64,000 bases of DNA, taken from the NCBI GenBank assembly GCA_039809495.1, contig JBDHVC010000014.1, forward strand, positions 23,791 to 87,790, in the 5' to 3' direction. Position 1 is the stretch's first letter, and each line of letters opens with the position of its first letter. Below are positions 1 to 7,894 of this stretch, piece after piece. The stretch is from JAFLCL01 sp039809495. GTDB taxonomy: Bacteria; Myxococcota_A; Polyangia; Polyangiales; Sandaracinaceae. The position numbers and the translations under genes are program-made. The notes beneath the pieces are model-generated. The model searched no databases, was not told the DNA's origin, and saw only the letters and a program-made list of their open reading frames with translations.

Positions 1-2
1 GG

Positions 3-1082
3 CGCACGCGCGAGGGCTTTCGCCCCGTCGCGCTCGAGCCGGCGACGCGGGCCATGTTCACGTCGATCGGCTGCGATCGCGGGCGCACGGTCGTCGTCGG
101 CGCGGGCGGCGAGGTGCGGCTCGTCTCGGGGCGGAGGAGCGTCCAGCTCGCCTCGGGCTTCGACGGAGTCTTCACGGGCGTGAGCGGCGCGCGCGACGAG
201 GCGACGTGGATCGTCGGCTCGAGCGGGCGGCTCGCGGTCGTCGTGAGCGATCACCTCGAGACGCGCGTGAGCGGGCCCATCGCCTCGCTCCGCGACGTCG
301 CCGACATCGGCGGCGCGCTCGTCGCGGTGGGCGACTGGGGCAAGCTGATCCGCCAGCGCGAGGCGGGCTTCGAGCTCGATCCGAGCCCGACCGAGTCCGC
401 GCTCGGCGCGGTGGCGAGCCTCGGAGACGGCTCGCTCCTCGCGGTCGGCGACGACGGCGCGATGGTCCGGATCCGCTTCGAGGGCGCGGAGCTCGTCGAC
501 TCGCACACGAGCGCGGGCCTGCGGGGCGTCGTCGCCGAGGAGGGTCACTTCCTCGCCGTGGGCACGGGCGGCACCGTGCTGCGCGGCACGCCGAGCGCGA
601 TCGCCGTGACGCGCGTCCCCGACGTCGAGAACCTCGCGGGGCTCACCGGCACCCCCTCGGACGCGCTCGCGGTCGGCGACGGAGGCGTCGTCGTCCGCTT
701 CACGCGCGAGGGCACGCGGGTCACGCGCTGTGAGCGCGCCTTGTCCTTGCGCGCCGTCGTCCGCGAGGATCCGAGCGGGCCGGCGTGGGCCGTGGGTGAG
801 GCCGGCGCCCTCGTCCGGATCGATCCCGACGGCTCGTGCGTCGCCGAGGAGGCGCTCGGCACCGCGACGCTGAACGGGATCGGGCGCGGGCCGGACGGCC
901 GCCCCCTCGCCGTCGGCGATCTCGGCGTCGCGTTCGCGCGCACCGACGACGGCGCGTGGCGCCCGGTCGATCTGGACGTCGGCATCGTCAGCCTCCGCGC
1001 GGTGCGCAGCATCGATCGCTGGGTCATCGTCGTCGGCGCGGGCGGCGTCATCCTCCGGCACATCCGGGTCGACGGAGGCTGA
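3..1082 (+). CDS. YCF48/BNR-like beta-propeller protein, 5' end cut by window
   Basis: The frame is open from the left edge, so the N-terminus lies outside the window; an internal Met codon is at 54. The protein is a run of about eight short repeats with the core A-V-G-x-x-G-x-[VL]-x-R (for example AVGDWGKLIR, LAVGDDGAMVRI, AVGDGGVVVRF, AVGEAGALVRI, VVGAGGVILRH), spaced about 40 residues apart. This is how YCF48/BNR-type propeller blades look. Such proteins are usually exported and bind proteins or sugars; no catalytic residues are visible. A lipoprotein gene begins 2 nt after the stop, so the two are probably co-transcribed. The exact family and binding partner are unknown. Confidence 0.7.
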   Translation, partial: RTREGFRPVALEPATRAMFTSIGCDRGRTVVVGAGGEVRLVSGRRSVQLASGFDGVFTGVSGARDEATWIVGSSGRLAVVVSDHLETRVSGPIASLRDVADIGGALVAVGDWGKLIRQREAGFELDPSPTESALGAVASLGDGSLLAVGDDGAMVRIRFEGAELVDSHTSAGLRGVVAEEGHFLAVGTGGTVLRGTPSAIAVTRVPDVENLAGLTGTPSDALAVGDGGVVVRFTREGTRVTRCERALSLRAVVREDPSGPAWAVGEAGALVRIDPDGSCVAEEALGTATLNGIGRGPDGRPLAVGDLGVAFARTDDGAWRPVDLDVGIVSLRAVRSIDRWVIVVGAGGVILRHIRVDGG

Positions 1083-1084
1083 GC

Positions 1085-1657
1085 GTGCGCGCCACCACCG
1101 CCACCCTCGCGCTCGCCGCCGCGCTCGCCGTCGTCTCCCTCGCGGGCTGCGGCGGCGCGCCGACGCCGGACGCGACGAGCCCTCGGGCGGAGCCTCCGCC
1201 CGACGAGTGCGTGCTCGCGCTGCGCTTCGACACCGAAGAGACGACCCCTTCTCCCCTCGAGCCCGACATCCCGGCCGCGGGCGGGGCGCCCAAGCGCGCG
1301 AGCGACGAGCCCTACCCGCGCGGCCCGACCCCGAGCACCGACGTCTCGCTCGTCGTCATCTGCCGCGCCGCGGGCCGCTCCGTCGTGCCCATCCTGACGG
1401 TGTCCGGCTTCTGCCGGTCGAACAGCACGGTGAGCGCCGCCCAAGCGCCGACCCCGGCCGACGCCCTGCTCCACGCCTTCTGCTTCTGGCCGATGGCGCC
1501 CTCGAGCACCTTCTTCGTCACGCGCGAGGGCGATCGCCTCCTCGTCTTCGAGGGCGCGCGCCCCGCTCCGGTCCGGACCTTCGAGCTGCCCCCGCACGCG
1601 CGCCTGCGCGTGCTCGCGGGGGCGCCCGATCGCGGGCGAGGCTCCGCGCCACCGTGA
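1085..1657 (+). CDS. hypothetical lipoprotein
   Basis: The GTG start lies 2 nt after the preceding stop, which indicates translational coupling. The predicted 190-residue protein starts with an Ala/Leu-rich signal sequence ending in the lipobox LAGC (Cys about residue 22), followed by a Pro/Ala-rich linker. The mature part holds several Cys (VICRAAG, GFCRSN, HAFCFW) and no motif I recognise. It is probably a lipid-anchored envelope protein made with the upstream propeller protein. Function unknown. Confidence 0.6.
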   Translation: MRATTATLALAAALAVVSLAGCGGAPTPDATSPRAEPPPDECVLALRFDTEETTPSPLEPDIPAAGGAPKRASDEPYPRGPTPSTDVSLVVICRAAGRSVVPILTVSGFCRSNSTVSAAQAPTPADALLHAFCFWPMAPSSTFFVTREGDRLLVFEGARPAPVRTFELPPHARLRVLAGAPDRGRGSAPP

Positions 1658-1687
1658 GTTGCCGATCCTCGCCGCGCCGCGATCGGG

Positions 1688-1693
1688 TACCCT
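1688..1693 (+). promoter_or_regulatory. -10-like hexamer TACCCT, leaderless start
   Basis: TACCCT (TANNNT type) ends 6 nt before the ATG at 1700 and there is no Shine-Dalgarno in between. The transcript would start at or next to the start codon. No clear -35 is visible. Confidence 0.45.
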
Positions 1694-1699
1694 CGCCGC

Positions 1700-2131
1700 A
1701 TGCGGACCCGCGAAGACGTCGAGGCCTATCTGGGGCGTAGCCCCTATCCCCACCGCGAGCTCGAGGACGACACCTGGATCGTCCGTGATCGCAACACCGA
1801 GACGAAGTCGATCGCGGTGCGCCTCGCGGACGGCCTCCTGCTCTTCCACATGAAGGTGTTCGATCTCGCCGACGTCCCGGCCGCCTCGCGCGAGTCGCTC
1901 TTCGCGACGCTGCTCGAGCTGAACGCGAGCGAGATGCTCCACGGCGCCTACGGGCTCGTCCGAGCCGCGAGCGGAGAGGAGATCGTCCTCACGGCGGCGC
2001 ACGGCCTCGAGGATCTCGACTACTCCGAATTCGTCGCGACGCTCGACGATTTCTCCGTCGCGATCGCCAAGAACCACGAGCGCCTCGGGCGCTTCCGGAC
2101 GCGCGGGTCCGCGCCTCCCCCTCGCGCCTGA
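1700..2131 (+). CDS. YbjN/CesT-like chaperone-fold protein next to pspA
   Basis: This 143-residue soluble protein has no signal peptide. The alternating strand/helix pattern (DDTWIVRD, SIAVRLADGLLLFHMKVF, then helices around SLFATLLELNAS and a C-terminal helix FVATLDDFSVAIAKNHERL) resembles the type III secretion chaperone/YbjN fold. It lies 42 nt upstream of pspA on the same strand. Small chaperone-like partners are common beside pspA genes, so a role in the same envelope-stress response is likely but inferred. The start is supported by a -10-like hexamer just upstream. The C-terminal ten residues are a low-complexity Pro/Arg tail. Confidence 0.7.
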   Translation: MRTREDVEAYLGRSPYPHRELEDDTWIVRDRNTETKSIAVRLADGLLLFHMKVFDLADVPAASRESLFATLLELNASEMLHGAYGLVRAASGEEIVLTAAHGLEDLDYSEFVATLDDFSVAIAKNHERLGRFRTRGSAPPPRA

Positions 2132-2173
2132 GCCTCGAGAGAAGCCCGACCCACGACGAAGGGACTGACGAAC

Positions 2174-2986
2174 ATGGGTATTTTCGATCGCATCGCGACG
2201 CTCATCAAGAGCAACCTGAACGACCTCATCTCGAAGTCGGAAGACCCCGAGAAGATGCTCAATCAGATCATCCTCGACATGAACACGCAGCTCATCGAGG
2301 TGAAGAAGCAGGTCGCGATCGCGATCGCCGACCAGAAGCGCCTCGAGCGCCAGTGGCAGGGCGAGAAGTCCGTCATGGACGAGTGGCACAAGAAGGCGAT
2401 GCTCGCCGTGCGCGCCGGCGACGACGAGCTCGCCAAAGAGGCGCTCATGCGCAAGAAGGAGCACGAGCAGCTCGCGACGGGCTACGAGGACCAGTACCGG
2501 AAGCAGACGGCCGCGGTCAACCAGGTGAAGCTCGCGCTCCAGGCGCTCAACAACAAGATCGGCGAGGCGAAGCGCAAGAAGGATCTCCTCATCGCCCGCA
2601 ACAACCGCGCGAAGGCGATGGAGGAGATCCAGAAGGCGATGGGCAAGCTCTCCGACACGAGCGCCTTCGACGCGTTCAGCCGGATGGAGCAGAAGATCGA
2701 GCAGCGCGAGGCGGAGGTCGAGGCGCAGACCGAGCTCGACGAGGAGACGTCCGGCGATCTCTTGAAGAACAAGTTCGCGCGCCTCGAGATGACGGCCGGC
2801 GCCGACGCGGACCTCGACGCGCTCAAGCGCGAGATGGGCCTCGTCGCCGACGCGCCCGCGGTGCCTCAGGCGCGCGTCGAGAGCGCGAACGAGGCGAGCG
2901 GAGAGGAGATGAGCACGGCGGAGATGGCCGAGCTCGAGGCGGCCCTCGAGGAGCTCAGAAAGCGCGAGGAGCTGGCGAAGGGCTGA
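2174..2986 (+). CDS. pspA: PspA/IM30 (Vipp1-like) membrane-stress protein
   Basis: This 270-residue protein starts with the family signature MGIFDRIATLIKSNLNDLIS, an amphipathic membrane-binding helix. Next comes the EDPEKMLNQIILDM segment and a long coiled coil rich in Lys, Glu and Gln through about residue 215. The last 50 residues are an acidic tail (MSTAEMAELEAALEEL) typical of the group. PspA/IM30 proteins assemble into ESCRT-III-like rings that stabilise damaged inner membranes. An AAGGGA ribosome site sits about 12 nt before the ATG. The preceding YbjN-like gene is probably in the same operon. No pspF, pspB or pspC is visible nearby. Confidence 0.93.
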   Translation: MGIFDRIATLIKSNLNDLISKSEDPEKMLNQIILDMNTQLIEVKKQVAIAIADQKRLERQWQGEKSVMDEWHKKAMLAVRAGDDELAKEALMRKKEHEQLATGYEDQYRKQTAAVNQVKLALQALNNKIGEAKRKKDLLIARNNRAKAMEEIQKAMGKLSDTSAFDAFSRMEQKIEQREAEVEAQTELDEETSGDLLKNKFARLEMTAGADADLDALKREMGLVADAPAVPQARVESANEASGEEMSTAEMAELEAALEELRKREELAKG

Positions 2987-3022
2987 CAGCGCGCGCGGAG
3001 GAGCCGACCGCGAGGAGGCGCG

Positions 3023-3065
3023 GCGAGAGGCCGACACCGCGGGTGACGCGGCGACGGCCTCTCGC
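3023..3065. terminator. perfect 11-bp inverted repeat between convergent genes
   Basis: GCGAGAGGCCG (3023-3033) and CGGCCTCTCGC (3055-3065) are exact reverse complements around a 21-nt loop. They lie between the ends of pspA and the convergent lipoprotein gene. There is no T tract on either side, so this is at best a T-less bidirectional terminator or RNA-end stabiliser. Confidence 0.5.
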
Positions 3066-3104
3066 TCGCGGCGGGTCGGCCCGAGCCGAGCGCCCGAGGG
3101 CGCG

Positions 3105-4175
3105 CTAGGGCGCGAACGTGAACGACTGCGCCTCTCGCGAGAGGATGACGAGGTCGACGTCACCCTCGCTCGTCGACCACGCCGAGCGACGCACGCGATC
3201 GGCGTTGACGAGGAATTCCCCAGGGCCGCCGTTGGCCTGGAAGATCGCGTCGATCAGCGTCCACGGGATGGTGAATTCGCCGTCGTCTCGCGCCGCGCAG
3301 CGCGCATAGGCCCCGGCGAGACCGAACGAGAGCTCCACCACCTGGTCGTCCTCCCCCGCGTTCCAGCGGAGCGCGAGATCCTCGCGGACGCGAGCCGTCT
3401 GGAGGAGCACGTGCTCGAACGAGGAGACGACGATCGGGGTGGGGGCGAGCCCGGAGATCGCGAAGCGCGCGCCGCGCGCCTCGACCACGTCGTTCGCCTC
3501 CCAGAAGACCGTCGCCCCCGCGGGGAAGTCGTCAGCGGCGGCGTAGACCTGCCCGCGCTCGACGTACTCGAGGTGCCCGAGACGCAAGCCGCCGACGAGG
3601 ATGTCGATCGGGCCGACGTCGCGCCCCGGATCCTCCGGCGTCGTGTTGCAGGTTCCGTCCGAGTGGCAGTAGAGCCCCGGGTCGCACACGCACGGCGGCG
3701 TCGCGTCGAGCACTCCGGTGCAGCCATCGAGCGGGATCGAGCGCGTGTCGGGGGGCGTCACGCGAGCAGAGAAGACGCCGCCGGGGAGCGCGTCACGAAA
3801 GACGATGATGCTGCTCGGGCTGTTCGCGCAGCTCGGGTCGGTGCTCGCCAGACGATCGCTCCTACAGCGCAGCGTGGCCGCGCCCCCGGCGTCGACGTCG
3901 CGACCCCCGTCGACCTCCCGCCCACCGTCGATCTCCGGCCCGCCGTCATGGTCGCCACCCCCGTCGGCGCGCGCGCCCGCGTCGACCGCGAGGGCGGCGT
4001 CGGTCTCGACGTGCTCGGGCTCCGAGCAGGCGGTCGACGCCATCACGGCGGCGACGACGAGGACCGCGCGCGAAGGTCCGCTCGAGACCGCTCGCGCGAG
4101 CGCGGCGACGATCGGCCCCTCCGCCGTGGCGAGCGAGCCTGTGTGGGATCGCCGTTCGAGTGAGAACAAGCCCAT
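3105..4175 (-). CDS. lipoprotein-like secreted protein with Asp/Gly linker
   Basis: I chose the ATG at 4175 because GGAAGAG lies 5 nt upstream; an in-frame codon further upstream lacks such a site. The 356-residue product has a long N-terminal region, a hydrophobic stretch (AVLVVAAVMASTAC) ending in a weak lipobox, then a 45-residue Asp/Gly/Ala spacer with repeats such as DGGREVDGGRDVDAGG. The mature domain has paired Cys (SDRLASTDPSCANS, CVCDPGLYCHSDGTC) and a beta-rich C-terminal half. Such spacers are typical of myxobacterial surface lipoproteins. I recognise no catalytic motif. It converges on pspA. Confidence 0.65.
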   Translation of the reverse strand: MGLFSLERRSHTGSLATAEGPIVAALARAVSSGPSRAVLVVAAVMASTACSEPEHVETDAALAVDAGARADGGGDHDGGPEIDGGREVDGGRDVDAGGAATLRCRSDRLASTDPSCANSPSSIIVFRDALPGGVFSARVTPPDTRSIPLDGCTGVLDATPPCVCDPGLYCHSDGTCNTTPEDPGRDVGPIDILVGGLRLGHLEYVERGQVYAAADDFPAGATVFWEANDVVEARGARFAISGLAPTPIVVSSFEHVLLQTARVREDLALRWNAGEDDQVVELSFGLAGAYARCAARDDGEFTIPWTLIDAIFQANGGPGEFLVNADRVRRSAWSTSEGDVDLVILSREAQSFTFAP

Positions 4176-4562
4176 GGACTCTTCCTTTCTGATGGACCCA
4201 ACCCCCGAGTCGCCCGCACCCACGACTGACGTCGACGCGAGCCCACGACTGCCGCCGTTCGAGGCAGCGCTTCGGCGGGGGCACGAGGGCCCAACGCAAG
4301 GCGTGAGCCAGCCGCGCAGGCACAGGACGACACAGACGCGCCTCGGTTTGCCCCGGCGAGACGCGCCGATCGTGCGAGGCGGCGGCCGACCGCGACTCGT
4401 TCGTCACACTGACGGCGGATCCGCGCCGCCGAGCCGCGGCGGCGGCTGGCCTCTGGCCGAGCTCGGGGCGGGTGCGCGAGCGCCCACACGAAGGAGCGGC
4501 GTGGCCCTCGACGGGCTCACGCCGCTCGTCCGTCGATCGCGCGGTGCGCGGGCCGCGCGCCG
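4176..4562. other. 387-bp intergenic region
   Basis: Between two minus-strand genes. I see no gene with credible codon use. It holds one strong GC hairpin (4424-4444) and should contain the promoter for the gene at 4175, but no clear -35/-10 pair is recognisable. Confidence 0.4.
4424..4444 (-). terminator. 8-bp GC hairpin downstream of hppD
   Basis: CGCCGCCG (4424-4431) pairs perfectly with CGGCGGCG (4437-4444) over a 5-nt loop, about 120 nt beyond the hppD stop. There is no T tract, so a terminator role is only possible. Confidence 0.3.
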
Positions 4563-5639
4563 TCAGTCCTTGTCGAGGTAGCCGCGCTTCTGCTGGTCGC
4601 GCTCGATCGAGCGGAAGAGCGCGCCGAAGTTGCCCTCGCCGAACGCGAGGTGGTTCTTGCGCTGGATGATCTCGATGAAGATCGGGCCGATCACGTTCTT
4701 CGTGAAGATCTGGAGGAGGTAGCCCTCGTCGTCACCGTCGACGAGCACCTTGAGGCGCTGGAGCTCCGCGTGATCCTCCGTGACGTTCGGCACCCGATCG
4801 AAGACCTCGGCGTAGTACTCGTCGTCGATGTCGAGCGTCTCGACGTGCGTGCCCTCGAGCGCGTGGAGCGAGGAGAGGATGTCCTTCGTGAGGAAGGCGA
4901 TGTGCTGGACGCCCGGCCCCTTGTACTCCTCGAGGTACTCGTTGATCTGGCTCTTCTTGTCGGTGCCCTCGTTGATCGGGATGCAGAAGGAGCCGTCGGG
5001 TGAGCGCAGGGCGTAGCTGACGAGGCCCGTCTTGACGCCCTTGATGTCGAAGTAGCGGATCTCGGTGAAGCCGAAGACGTCCTTGTAGAAGTCGGACCAC
5101 GTCTTCATCGTGCCCTTCTCGACGTTGTTCGTGAGGTGGTCGATGAGCACGAAGCCCTTCGAGGGCACCTTCACGGGCTCGGGGTGCGCGGCGAAGCCGA
5201 GCTTCGCCCAGCGCCTCGGGTCGCCCGCCTTCCCGGCCTCGCCGGGCACGAGGTAGATGAGGCTCTCGCCGATCCCGACCATCGCCGGGACGTGCTTGCC
5301 CTCGGTGTCGACGAGGTCGCCCTCGAGGAAGGGCCGCGCGCCGCGGCTCCTCGCGGCCTCGAGCCCCTTCGCCGGATCGACGAAGCGCCAGCCCATCGAG
5401 CAGATCGAGGGGCCGTGCGCCTTGGCGAAGCGCGCCGCGAACGAGCTGGGCTCGTGGCGCAGGAGGAACGCGATGTCGCCCTGCTCGTAGAGATCCACCC
5501 CGCGGCTCGCGTGCCGCATCGTGCGCGAGAAGCCGAAGGCGACGAGCAGGCGGTGGAGCGCGTCCGGGTCCGGCGAGGTGACCTCGACGAAGTCGATGCC
5601 CACGAGGCCGGTGGGGTTGGGCTGTGCGGTCTGGCTCAT
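4563..5639 (-). CDS. hppD: 4-hydroxyphenylpyruvate dioxygenase
   Basis: The 358-residue enzyme has two vicinal-oxygen-chelate halves. The iron ligands are visible as H168 (LIDHLTNNV), H246 (VQHIAFLT) and E323 (FIEIIQRK). It converts 4-hydroxyphenylpyruvate to homogentisate, the second step of tyrosine catabolism. The C-terminal part (NVIGPIFIEIIQRKNHLAFG) is the diagnostic family end. The ATG at 5639 is preceded by GAGGAG. It follows hmgA by 29 nt on the same strand, so the next pathway enzyme is encoded first in the operon. Regulation probably runs through the divergent LysR gene. No residue needed for catalysis appears to be missing. Confidence 0.96.
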   Translation of the reverse strand: MSQTAQPNPTGLVGIDFVEVTSPDPDALHRLLVAFGFSRTMRHASRGVDLYEQGDIAFLLRHEPSSFAARFAKAHGPSICSMGWRFVDPAKGLEAARSRGARPFLEGDLVDTEGKHVPAMVGIGESLIYLVPGEAGKAGDPRRWAKLGFAAHPEPVKVPSKGFVLIDHLTNNVEKGTMKTWSDFYKDVFGFTEIRYFDIKGVKTGLVSYALRSPDGSFCIPINEGTDKKSQINEYLEEYKGPGVQHIAFLTKDILSSLHALEGTHVETLDIDDEYYAEVFDRVPNVTEDHAELQRLKVLVDGDDEGYLLQIFTKNVIGPIFIEIIQRKNHLAFGEGNFGALFRSIERDQQKRGYLDKD

Positions 5640-5668
5640 GTCTCGGTCTCCTCGTTCGGCCGCGACGC

Positions 5669-6787
5669 TCAGCGCGGCATCCAGCTCTTCCAGTAGTCCG
5701 GGTTCTCGACGCGCGTGGCTTCCTCGGTCGGGTGTAGAGGATGACGCGCGTCGAGCATGACGGCGATCTCCTCGGTGTGCGTCACCCCCTTCGAGCGCTC
5801 CGCGGCGCCGCCCTGCGGGCCGTGGTGGATGCCCTGCGGGTGGAAGGTGAGCATGCCCGCGCCGACGCCGACGCGGCTGAAGAACTGCCCCGCGTGGTAG
5901 AAGATCACCTCGTCGTAGTCGATGTTCGAGTGGTAGAAGGGCACCTTCACGGCCTTCGGATCGCCGTTCTCGAGCGGGCGCGGGAGGAACGTGCAGATGA
6001 CCGCGTTCTCCGCGAGGAAGGTCGCGTGGACCGTCGGCGGGAGGTGGTAGCGGTCCGAGAGCACGGGCCGGATGTCGCGCACGTTGAGGCGCATCGGCGC
6101 GAGGGTGCCCTTCCAGCCGACGACGTCGTGCGGGCAGTAGGGATAGAAGACCTTGGTGATCTCGCCCTCCCGCCGGATCTGGAGCTCGTACTCGCCCCGC
6201 GCGTTCGGCTGCATGGAGGAGCGCTCGTCGGGCGAGGGCACCTGGAGGATCGCCGGGTCGAAGAGCGCGTGCTGGCCGAGCACGCCGCGCTCGGGGAACT
6301 CGACGCGCGAGCGCGTCTCGATGACGAGCAGCCGCGTGACCGAGGTCGGCGCGAAGCGGAACGACGTGCCGCGCGGGAGGACCAGGTAGTCGCCCTTCTC
6401 GTAGCTCATCGCGCCGAAGTCCGTCTCGAAGCGCCCCGCGCCCTCGTGGACGAAGAAGACCTCGTCGCCGTCGGCGTCGCGGTAGAGGTAGGGCATGGGC
6501 TGCGCGACGGTCGCGACCGCGAGCCGCACGTCCGCGTTCTCGAGGATCGGCACGCGCCACGCGAGGTAGTCGCCGTCCTCGGCGTGCCCGAAGGCCTCGC
6601 GCAGATCGTAGGCGCGCGGCCGGAGCGGGCCCTCGATGCGCGTCCACTCCACGGGCGGCCGCTCGCGGTAGAGGTGCGCGTAGGGGCCGAAGAAGCCGCC
6701 CCGACCGTACTCCTCCTCGATGGTGCCCTCGGGGACTCCGACGTGCGCCTGGAGCGCGACGCGACCGCGAACGTACGGGATGTTCAT
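5669..6787 (-). CDS. hmgA: homogentisate 1,2-dioxygenase
   Basis: The 372-residue cupin-fold iron enzyme opens homogentisate to maleylacetoacetate. Diagnostic segments are the central cupin (DEVFFVHEGAG), the metal-site region YHSNIDYDEVIF followed by FHPQGIHHGPQGG, and the C-terminal HTEEIAVMLDARHPL. I chose the ATG at 6787 (MNIPYVRGRV): residues upstream of it look like translated promoter DNA, and a TAGGCT -10-like hexamer ends 8 nt before it. The short bacterial form is used rather than the longer animal-like one. It is the first gene of an hmgA-hppD operon, divergent from a LysR regulator. The maleylacetoacetate isomerase and fumarylacetoacetase genes are not in the window. Confidence 0.93.
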   Translation of the reverse strand: MNIPYVRGRVALQAHVGVPEGTIEEEYGRGGFFGPYAHLYRERPPVEWTRIEGPLRPRAYDLREAFGHAEDGDYLAWRVPILENADVRLAVATVAQPMPYLYRDADGDEVFFVHEGAGRFETDFGAMSYEKGDYLVLPRGTSFRFAPTSVTRLLVIETRSRVEFPERGVLGQHALFDPAILQVPSPDERSSMQPNARGEYELQIRREGEITKVFYPYCPHDVVGWKGTLAPMRLNVRDIRPVLSDRYHLPPTVHATFLAENAVICTFLPRPLENGDPKAVKVPFYHSNIDYDEVIFYHAGQFFSRVGVGAGMLTFHPQGIHHGPQGGAAERSKGVTHTEEIAVMLDARHPLHPTEEATRVENPDYWKSWMPR

Positions 6788-6795
6788 GAGGAGAG

Positions 6796-6801
6796 AGCCT
6801 A
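6796..6801 (-). promoter_or_regulatory. -10-like hexamer TAGGCT for hmgA
   Basis: Read on the minus strand, TAGGCT ends 8 nt before the hmgA ATG at 6787, with no Shine-Dalgarno between. The 24-bp palindrome lies about 25 nt further upstream, a position suited to an activator. Confidence 0.4.
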
Positions 6802-6824
6802 CGACGGCCCCCGCGGCGAGATAC

Positions 6825-6848
6825 GACAATGATCGCGCGATCTTTGTC
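6825..6848. promoter_or_regulatory. 24-bp near-perfect palindrome, LysR operator candidate
   Basis: The half-sites GACAATGATCGC (6825-6836) and GCGATCTTTGTC (6837-6848) are reverse complements at 11 of 12 positions. The palindrome fills the 64-bp gap between hmgA and the LysR gene and ends 3 bp before the LysR ATG. LysR proteins usually bind such sites next to their own gene and the divergent target, so repression of itself and control of hmgA-hppD is the simplest reading. Confidence 0.65.
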
Positions 6849-6851
6849 GAC

Positions 6852-7811
6852 ATGGCGCACAATCACGCCACCCCCGTGTTCGTCACGCTCGATCACGCTC
6901 GCGCGCTCGACGCGCTCGCCCGCGCGGGCACCCTCGAGGCGGCCGCCGCCGCGCTCCACAAGTCCCACACGTCGATCCTCCACGCGCTCCGCACGCTCGA
7001 GGAGCAGACGGGGCTCACGCTCCTCGATCGGAGCGGCTACCGCCTCCGGCTCACGCCCGCGGGCGAGCGCGTCCTCGAGCACGCGCGCAGGCTCCTCGCG
7101 GCGGAGCGCGAGCTCGGCCTCGCCTGCGAGGAGATGCGGACGGGCTGGGAGCCCTCGCTCCGCATCGTCTTCGACGGCATCGTGGAGAGCGCGCCGCTCC
7201 TGCGCGCGTGCTTCGAGCTCGTGCGGGCCGGCGCCTCGACGCGCATCAGCGTCGAGAGCGCGCACCTCGGCGCGGTCGAGGAGCTCTTCGAGCGCACCGA
7301 CGCCGACCTGATGATCGCGGTGCTCGCGCCGCGCACGGCGGGGCTCCTCGGTCAGCCGCTCGCGCCGCTCCGGGTCGATCTCGTCGCGCGCCGCACGCAC
7401 CCGCTCGCGCGCCTGGGGCGGCGGCTCGGGCGCGAGGACCTCGAGGCGCACGTCTTTCTCCACGTCGGGGGCAACGATCCGCGCCTCGCGCTCCCCACCT
7501 CCGGGCTCGCGCCGCGAGGCCTCGTCACGCTCGCCGACTTCGAGGCGAAGAAGCGCGCGCTGCTCGCGGGCATCGGCTTCGGGTGGATCCCGCGCGACCT
7601 CGTCCGGCGCGAGCTCGCGCGGGGCACGCTCGTGGTCCTCCCCTTCGTGGAGGGGAGCGAGCACACGTTCGCGCCCTGCCTCTACCACCGCCGCGCGACG
7701 CGCCAGGGCCGCGCGGCGCGGAGCATCCTCGACGCGCTGCGGAGCGGAGGAGCGGCGAGCCCCGGTCGGAGGCCGCGCGCGGTCGGCGCGCGCCTCGGGC
7801 GGCGCGGCTAG
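6852..7811 (+). CDS. LysR-family regulator divergent from hmgA
   Basis: The 319-residue product has the N-terminal LysR helix-turn-helix (about residues 8-65: LDHARALDALARAGTLEAAA, then HALRTLEEQTGLTLLDRS) and a C-terminal effector domain with the usual two-lobe pattern (LRIVFDGIVESAP, DLMIAVLAPRTAGLL, GFGWIPRDLVRREL). It lies back to back with hmgA-hppD, so it probably senses a tyrosine or homogentisate pathway metabolite. The ATG at 6852 has no ribosome site because the palindrome reaches 3 bp upstream; GTG 6876 is an alternative start. The C-terminus has an extra Arg/Gly-rich tail of about 25 residues. Confidence 0.88.
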   Translation: MAHNHATPVFVTLDHARALDALARAGTLEAAAAALHKSHTSILHALRTLEEQTGLTLLDRSGYRLRLTPAGERVLEHARRLLAAERELGLACEEMRTGWEPSLRIVFDGIVESAPLLRACFELVRAGASTRISVESAHLGAVEELFERTDADLMIAVLAPRTAGLLGQPLAPLRVDLVARRTHPLARLGRRLGREDLEAHVFLHVGGNDPRLALPTSGLAPRGLVTLADFEAKKRALLAGIGFGWIPRDLVRRELARGTLVVLPFVEGSEHTFAPCLYHRRATRQGRAARSILDALRSGGAASPGRRPRAVGARLGRRG

Positions 7812-7894
7812 GCGGCGCGGCTGGTGCGGAGCGGCTGGGGGGCTCAGGGGCGCCCGTCGCGCGCCGCGTCCGCGTGGTAGAGCGAGCCTCCGCC

